From Lactifluus volemus (taxonomy: Eukaryota > Basidiomycota > Agaricomycetes > Russulales > Russulaceae): a stretch of DNA of 64,000 bases. The notes beneath the pieces were generated by a model. That model was given only the letters and a program-made list of their open reading frames with translations. It searched no databases and was not told the origin of the DNA. Location: contig WTXI01000134.1 in NCBI GenBank assembly GCA_022376515.1, positions 1 through 64,000 on the forward strand, given 5' to 3'. A program made the translations under genes and the position numbers. Positions 58,001 through 64,000 of this stretch are shown here, piece by piece. Each line of letters begins with the position of its first letter. The stretch's first letter is position 1.

Positions 58001-60508
58001 CTTCGCGAGATTTGGATCCTTGTTCGAGACGAAGTTTCTGTTTTGGCTTGAAGTGCTTAGCATCAAGTGCAAAGTGAATGTTGCTCTCCCAGCATTGTCG
58101 TCTCTGACGACATGGCTGCGGTCTGGCAAGAGTAAGGTATGTACATCCCATACTTGAATATGAATGGTCGCATCATGATAAAATTACAACAGCCGTCTGA
58201 AACTGCGGAACATTTGGTGGGAATTGTGAATGATGGGTCCGCATTTGTGCGGTACTTTGGGATGCCCATTGCAAGGAGCGCACCGCATATCTATATTTCT
58301 GCCCTACCATTCGCACCGTCCTCTTCCCTCATCGTCAAGCATTACCTTCATCTATTCCCTCGTACGCTATGCTTGGAGCGCGGGCAGTTGTCTCATTGGC
58401 CCGCGTTGGAAATGACGATTCAGGCACATGAAGGGCCAATCCAGTCTGTTGCGTTCTCACCAGATGGGCAGCGCATTGCCTCAGGCTCACGGGATTGCAC
58501 GATTCGGGTGTGGGATGCCACAACCGGGGAGCTTGTAGCAGGCCCGTTTACTGGACACACTGACACTGTCGAGTCGGTTACATTCTCTCCTGTCGGGCGG
58601 CACATCGCATCGGGCTCGAGGGATGGTACGATTCGGGTGTGGGATGCCGCAACAGGCGAGATCTTCGCAGGCCCGTTTACTCGTCACACCTTTGAGGTCT
58701 ATTCTGTGACATACTCGCCAGATGGGGAGCGCATCGCCTCGGCCCTGCAAGATGGCACCATTTGCGTATGGGATGTTGCAAAAGGAGCCGTCGTGGCAGG
58801 GCCGTTTACTGGACACACTAGATGGGCCCGTTGTGTTGCATTCTCGCCGGACGGGAAGCGCATCGTCTCGGCCTCGGGAGATTGCACGATTCGGGTGTGG
58901 GATGCCGCCACAGGAGAGGTTGTTGCGGGCCCGTTCACTAGACACACCGATAAAGTCCGCGTGGTTGCTTTTTCGCCAAGCGGACAGCTCATCGCCTCAG
59001 CCTCGACAGATTTCATGATTCACGTATGGGACGCTGCAACAGGAGAAGTCATAGTAGGACCATTTATTGGACACACCGATGAGGTCTACTCTGTTGCTTT
59101 CTCGCCAGATGGGCAGCTCATTGCCTCGGCCTCATTGGATTCTACGATTCGTGTGTGGGATTCCGCAACGGGAAAAGTTGTAGCCGGCCCGTTTATTGGA
59201 CACACGGATGAGGTTGTTGCTGTTGCATTCTCTCCCGACGGACAACGCGTCACATCGGCCTCGTTCGATCGCACGGTTCGTGTGTGGAGCATCACAGCAG
59301 ACATCGTAGTCGACCCGCTTCCTGGTCACACCCATTGGGTATATGCTGTTGCATTCTCACCTGATAGCCAGCGCGTTGCCTCAGCCTCATACGATCATAC
59401 AATTTGCGTGTGGGATACCACAACAGGGCAAGTCGCGTCGGGCCCATTTACTGAGCACACCGGTCTGGTTTTTTCTGTTGGATTCTCACCAGATGGGCAG
59501 CGAATTGCCTCAGCCTCGGCGGATCGCACGATTCGGGTATGGGATGCCGTAACAGGAGAGATGGTAGTAGGCCCGTTTACTGGACACACCGATGAGATCA
59601 ATTCTGTTGCATTCTCGCCAGACGGGCGGCGTATTGCCTCAGCTTCGGATGACGACACCATTCACACCTGGGATGCCGCCACAGGAGTGGTCGTTGTGGG
59701 CCCATTTTCTGGACATACCGATCGAGTTTTTTCCGTTGCGTTCTCGCCGGACGGGAAGCGTATCGTATCGGCCTCTGGAGATCGCACTATTCGTGTGTGG
59801 GATGCTGAAAATGGAGAGGCCATAGGAGACCCATTTACTGGACACACTGAGCTGGTCAGATCTGTTGCATTTTCTCCAGATGGGAAGCACATCGCTTCGG
59901 CCTCGGCAGATTGCACGATTCGCATATGGGATGCCGCAACAGGAGAGGCCATAGTAGCACCATTCACAGGACATACAGATGAGGTCCGCTCTGTTGTGTT
60001 CTCGTCCGATGGGCAACGTATCGTCTCAGCCTCAGACGATCGCACGATTCGTGTGTGGAATTCCGCGACAGGAGAGGCCATCGGATGCCCATTTACAGGA
60101 CACACGGGTCGGGTGTTTTGTGTTGCATTCTCACCAGAGGGGCGGTGGATTGCTTCTGCCTCGGAAGATAACACGATTCGCCTATGGGATGCTCCAATAG
60201 TAGCAAAGCCGCTTCCTGGATACACCGAATCGGTCGACTCTGTTATAGTCTCGCCGGACATCATGGCCTCACGGGATCGCACGGTTAGTGCCATCGGGAA
60301 GGACGACTTTATGAACAAGTTTTTAATTAATGATGATGGGTGGATGTGTGGGGAAAGGGGAGAACTTCTTTTGTGGATTCCCCAGGTTCACCGTCCATAT
60401 TTTCATAGGTCCAACACTGTCTGGATAGCAGGCAGATACGAAACTTGGCTTGAGCTGGCAAATTTTGTACATGGATCAAATTGGACTACAGTATATCACG
60501 ATGTCTAA
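55061..60508 (+). CDS. NLR-like STAND protein: C2-like domain, NACHT, 14 WD40 repeats; 1650 aa (array copy 4)
   Basis: Ten exons (55061-55074, 55130-55218, 55272-55425, 55475-55581, 55639-55985, 56040-56090, 56153-56357, 56408-56542, 56602-58136, 58193-60508) sum to 1651 codons. C2-like region, helical region, Walker A GQAGTGKSS, Walker B VLIVIDALDES, fourteen WD repeats and the tail (DGWMCGERGELLLWIP, FVHGSNW) are all present. The segment before the tail is five residues shorter than in copy 3. WD contact positions differ from the other copies, for example HTFEVYSVT, HTDKVRVVA, HTDEVVAVA and HTGLVFSVG. The sequence downstream diverges sooner than after the other copies. Function is inferred as in copy 1. 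Confidence 0.87.
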
Positions 60509-62057
60509 ATAGCGTCAGTTGTATTTACGACTAGAAGTGCCGACGATGTCGACAAGGACCTTGCTTGTATGGAGGGGAACATCTATTAAAGAAATGTACG
60601 GTGCTAGAACATGTGATAATCACCAAGGTCAATATCAAAAACAAAGCAACGTGCGGTCACCTGACTGCACAAATTAGTCTAAGTTACGCCACCAACCTCT
60701 AAACGGAAGCGATTTCAAATATCGGAAAAGATCCGATCCAATCATGAACCAGAATTTAGCAAGGCACACCAATAGCAAAGCCGGATTTTGCAAGGCACGG
60801 TCGAATTATGACCGCACTGAATACCTTGCAAGCAAGGTAATTTTTATTTCAAATCCCTGTACTCTCATGAGACTATCTGTTACTATTACTACAGTCTAGT
60901 GGATGACCTGTTTATATATCACTCACCAAGGAGTATGTCTGGAGCGCTCTCAGACTTTGTTCGCGCGCTTCCCCACCTTTTCTGCAAGCCACCATGAACT
61001 ACACCTCTAGGGGCTGCCCACTCAAGCTCCGTAGCACGTTCCCCATCTCTGGAGCTACGTCTTATATGACGCTGACGATCATTCCAGGTTCAGAGCACCG
61101 AGAACTTGTAGGAGGTGTACTCAGTGGAAGTCGCTCCGTGTACGCAAAGACGAGCAGCTGGCGCTGATTTGGGCTTGTACGCAGTAAGGAACATGAGATA
61201 CCTGTTGTGCTTCTCGGGCATGTGAAGCTGCTGCGAGCCTTCGACGCAACACGTCATTCTTACTCCTGTTGGGCTGCAACAGAGATGTCGCACCTCGAAT
61301 TCCTCGACGTCGCCGTCACGTCGGCACTATTGGGGCGCACCTTAAGTTCGACCACGGGGCCAGACGAAGTGCGTCATCGTAACGAGTCTCTCGCTATTAA
61401 AAACCAAGCTCTGGAGCATCGAGATAACTCTGATTATAGTTCTGTAAACAATCTGCCTTCCCTTGTTTGGGTGGGATCTTAGCTTCTGTCACGAGTGATC
61501 GCATGCGTAGATATATTGACCCAGTCAGCTGGCAGTGTCACAAGCACCTTATATCACAGTAAGTTAGGACATCATCACTCCGTTGGGGACGGCGAGACAA
61601 GCATCGGGAACGATGAGCTGGGAAAAGAAGGTGAACATATGACCAAGTCACTGACCGCCACTGTGACACACAGGTTAGCCTGACGCAAGGGAATCGAAGG
61701 GATGCATCGAGTCTGATTTGAGAGCGCCCCTCACACTAGAAATGCCGGCTTTGTTGTCGGGAACCTTGCTTTCCAGTCCTTTATCTCTCTGAGAAATCCC
61801 ACAATACAAACTCAAGTTCGATGTATGACAGGTTATGATGAGAGATTCCCTATTTCATAATAAATGTATTTCTAATCCATATGTTGAACGATAGACGATG
61901 TGAAAGAGAAAAGAGCAGACAACAACCATCACGAGAAACACAACTGCAAAACAGAACGGAGTATGGAAAAGATCATGGGTAATGCAGGCCCCACTAAGTT
62001 ACGCGGTTAGGATGACAAACTTGGGTATGTAGAATGACGACAACTGACAGACAGTGA
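60509..62057. other. 3' segment of unit 4b with an insertion; otherwise empty
   Basis: About 300 bases (60525-60840) break the segment that follows the other NLR copies. Sequence like ACTAGAAGTGCCGACGATGT there recurs, diverged, near 61733 (ACTAGAAATGCCGGCTTTGT), which suggests two copies of a short element. From 60841 to about 61720 the usual 3' segment is present but more diverged. 61740-62057 is AT-rich with no recognised feature. Confidence 0.45.
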
Positions 62058-62440
62058 CAGCAGCGTTGGGAAGCTCCATCATGATCAACTTCAGGACGAG
62101 TCTCTCAGGCTCTTGCTAAGGCTTGTTTGGTTGCGCGGAGATCATGTAGCCGACAGCTTCGTAAAACGTATGGACTTGTTGTGGGGTGAGATCCACTGTG
62201 ATTCTCTGGCGAGAATTGACAAACGGACAACGCACTCATCGCCGGAAATCGATTGATAGCCCAACATAGCGTGTTCAAGTTTTTCCATGACCACTCTGTG
62301 GCGTTGACGTGTTCTATGAGCTTCTCAGTAAAGATATTTTCCGTGTCGGCGACATCCAAATGGGTTAGGTGCACCAAGAGTTCGTGCATTGACTTGTACA
62401 AAACAATAGTATCGAACTCTTTCATGAATTCGCGAGATTT
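62058..62440 (-). pseudogene. exportin-1 (CRM1/Xpo1) pseudogene fragment
   Basis: Read on the minus strand, 62440 down to about 62240 gives a stretch typical of exportin-1: [46 protein letters not shown] and AMSA. It then jumps, in another frame, to a part that lies much further along in exportin-1 ([29 protein letters not shown]). A stop and a decayed MELPN piece ending near 62058 follow. The intervening HEAT repeats are missing. Exportin-1 is the essential nuclear export receptor for leucine-rich signals and is normally over 1000 residues, so this is a non-functional fragment of a housekeeping gene copied or moved here. Confidence 0.82.
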
Positions 62441-63457
62441 CGCCCTCTTCGTTAGAGGATGGAGCTTGAGGCTACCACCAAGTCGTTGGAACAACTGCGT
62501 CCGCCTCCAATTGCAAATGGGCCTTCTGAAGAGGGCGGCCTTTAGCCAAGGAGATGTCTCATGTGGTGGAACCCAAGCAGGTCTGCGACGCAGAAAAGTC
62601 AGTTGGACCCATCGTGTTATATTTGGTTGTGGTTCCGATGCAGCTCAAACTCCACATCTCCCCTCTTACACCAAGCCTGCCCGCATCAGTGCCAATAACC
62701 CCCGCCCCAAACCGAATCAACACGCTGATGGCGTCACGCATCGCGAGTTTCTCACACTGAGAGGACCCACGACGTGTATATCGATTCCCTACCCTGAAAA
62801 GCAGGGGTGTACGGTATGCACACACATCGCGCACCAAGTGCGAGGAACACCAGCGGTGGTGGTGGTGGTGGAGGCATTAAATGTAAATCTAACAAACCCG
62901 ATGACGACAACGACGATATGGACGAAGCATGTCGATCACGGTGATGACGATGATGCCGGCGACCACCTTGACGGTCCTCCGAGATACCGGCGGCCTCGCT
63001 CCTCGTCGCACCACCTGTTGTATGACGATGCGCGGTGTAGTTCAATTTGTACGCCCGGGTATCCAGGCAGCCAAAACTGCACAGGCGGTAGTAGAGGCGC
63101 GGGAGGTACAACTTCAGTAGGACGACGACGACCGTCCTCCCCGTATTTACGCTCGCCGATATCGGCGTCGGACGCCATCGTCGGAGTTGACGTCTGTTTC
63201 AACAACGGGTCGTTCAGGGCCACGAGGAATAATAGGTACCGGCCGGGCGACGCTGCGCGTGAAGGGTTTTTTTCCGTTGGACGAGACTGATGCAGCGCCA
63301 TCTTGTATGCAGAACGGCCGCCAGGATCGCTTGCGTGCAGGTCCCTCAGTTGGCTTTAGCACCATAACAGACAGCAGCGGTGTGGGTAGCGGTGGTGTGT
63401 CACGGCGCTGGCGCGAATTCCGGTGTCTGCCAGATGCTTGTGAAGGCGTGGGTGAGG
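62441..63457. other. no confident gene; low-complexity GGT/GAC tracts
   Basis: A long plus-strand frame (to 63290) runs antisense over the exportin fragment and then into GGTGGT and GACGAC tracts (62865-62960). Its composition looks like a shadow, and no domain is visible on either strand. Confidence 0.4.
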
Positions 63458-64000
63458 TCAGCCCCGGAGAGTGAGGGCAAGACTTGTCGTGGCGCCGAGA
63501 TTTGTAGTTTCTGTGACAGTTACCTCGAAAGGGAGATTGCCAGATAAATTAGACGGGACGGCAACGTCCTCGAGAGGGGGAAAGGCCCGAAACACGCTAT
63601 CGACATGCCCATCAATGAGCCACTTGCCGATCATTTCTTGTGCCCAGCCCATCTCGCGCTCGACCTCCTCCTGTTCTTCCCGTCTTTCCTTCTCCCCCTC
63701 CAGCCTTTCCTTGAGCTTCTCCAAACACTCTTCACGTTTGTTGGCACTCCACGCCTTAGGTGGGTTCACCTCGGGGCCATCCAGAGAAATGTTCACTTCG
63801 AAGAGCTGGCGTCCCGTGCGTCCGAGCTTGAGGTATCCTTTCTGTGCCCAATCCCGTATGTCTGACTCATCCGAGTCGAGCAACAGAACGAGGCGCCTTG
63901 AGCATGGCTCGCCCACAGTCAGCTCGGGGAGGTAGGATATTTTTGGGCCCGGGTAGTCCCATCCGAGGTGTGAAAGAGTCGCTTGGATCTGGTGTCGTTG
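63458..64000 (-). CDS. gene B, 3' part, runs off the window
   Basis: The minus-strand frame is open from the window edge (QIQATLSHLGWDYPGPK) to a stop at 63458-63460, about 180 codons. It contains LVLLLDSDESDIRDWAQKG and GRTGRQLFEVNISLDGPEVN. A charged coiled-coil stretch follows (REECLEKLKERLEGEKERRE), then GWAQEMIGKWLIDGHVDSVF and a Thr-rich end. Decayed copies lie at 51599-52206 and about 39630-39790; the former suggests the start is only about 10 codons beyond the window. I do not recognise the family. The coiled coil and lack of a signal peptide suggest a cytosolic or nuclear protein. Confidence 0.5.
   Translation of the reverse strand, partial: QRHQIQATLSHLGWDYPGPKISYLPELTVGEPCSRRLVLLLDSDESDIRDWAQKGYLKLGRTGRQLFEVNISLDGPEVNPPKAWSANKREECLEKLKERLEGEKERREEQEEVEREMGWAQEMIGKWLIDGHVDSVFRAFPPLEDVAVPSNLSGNLPFEVTVTETTNLGATTSLALTLRG

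Noticed and set aside
62253..63290. 345-codon plus-strand open frame
   Set aside because: It runs antisense over exportin-1 sequence and then through GGT and GAC low-complexity tracts. No domain or splice signals support it.

Overview
The window looks like nuclear DNA of a filamentous basidiomycete, probably an Agaricomycete. The evidence is many short GT-AG introns (about 50-60 nt), an intron-rich Ppo-type fatty acid oxygenase, very large NACHT-WD40 genes, a LINE, solo LTRs and pyrimidine-rich promoters. No species can be named from the sequence. No rRNA, tRNA or CRISPR was seen.

Left part (1-15 kb). This part is gene-poor. It holds a decayed copy of a family I call A (1191-2191), a MITE with 44-bp inverted repeats (about 2.27-2.98 kb), a small secreted-peptide gene (4912-5118), a broken coiled-coil gene, two short genes carrying only the ubiquitin-like N-terminal module of family A (6588-7082 and 14838-15277), and one well-resolved 22-exon Ppo-type dioxygenase/P450-like fusion gene (9210-13590, 1078 codons). 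Its P450 heme-thiolate loop seems to be missing.

Central and right part (15.8-61.7 kb). This is a tandem segmental array. The basic unit is a family A gene followed by a STAND/NLR-type gene (C2-like domain, helical region, NACHT ATPase, 14 WD40 repeats, conserved tail) and then a conserved non-coding 3' segment. There are four NLR copies at 19887-25354, 32786-38257, 42600-48049 and 55061-60508. With the same ten-exon model copies 1, 3 and 4 give clean frames of 1657, 1652 and 1650 residues. Copy 2 is broken by a frameshift and a nonsense codon. A fifth NLR copy is only a promoter plus exon 1 stub at 51563, cut off by a recombination junction. The family A partners are intact only at 15853-17548 and 17867-19152. 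All four associated with later units are pseudogenes.

Family A proteins combine an N-terminal ubiquitin-like (beta-grasp-looking) module with a domain marked by KPVIYLYPP, YLYWE, YWLPDL, RVFMLFRG and EWGG. I remember this order of motifs from uncharacterised bacterial proteins. One member inserts a His/Pro-rich linker and a second ubiquitin-like domain. Its co-duplication with NLR-like receptors is the most interesting association in the window.

Mobile DNA dates and breaks the array. A 5'-truncated LINE (28239-32601) with a 15-bp target duplication lies just upstream of NLR copy 2. An 898-bp solo LTR with a GGTTC duplication is nested inside the LINE. A second solo LTR (38803-39253) lies downstream of NLR copy 2. 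A 383-bp element with an 8-bp duplication lies between family A and NLR copy 1. A 2-kb block (39.6-41.6 and about 52.0-54.1 kb) is shared by the third and fourth units. The right end holds an exportin-1 pseudogene fragment and the 3' part of a minus-strand gene (B), decayed copies of which lie in the array.
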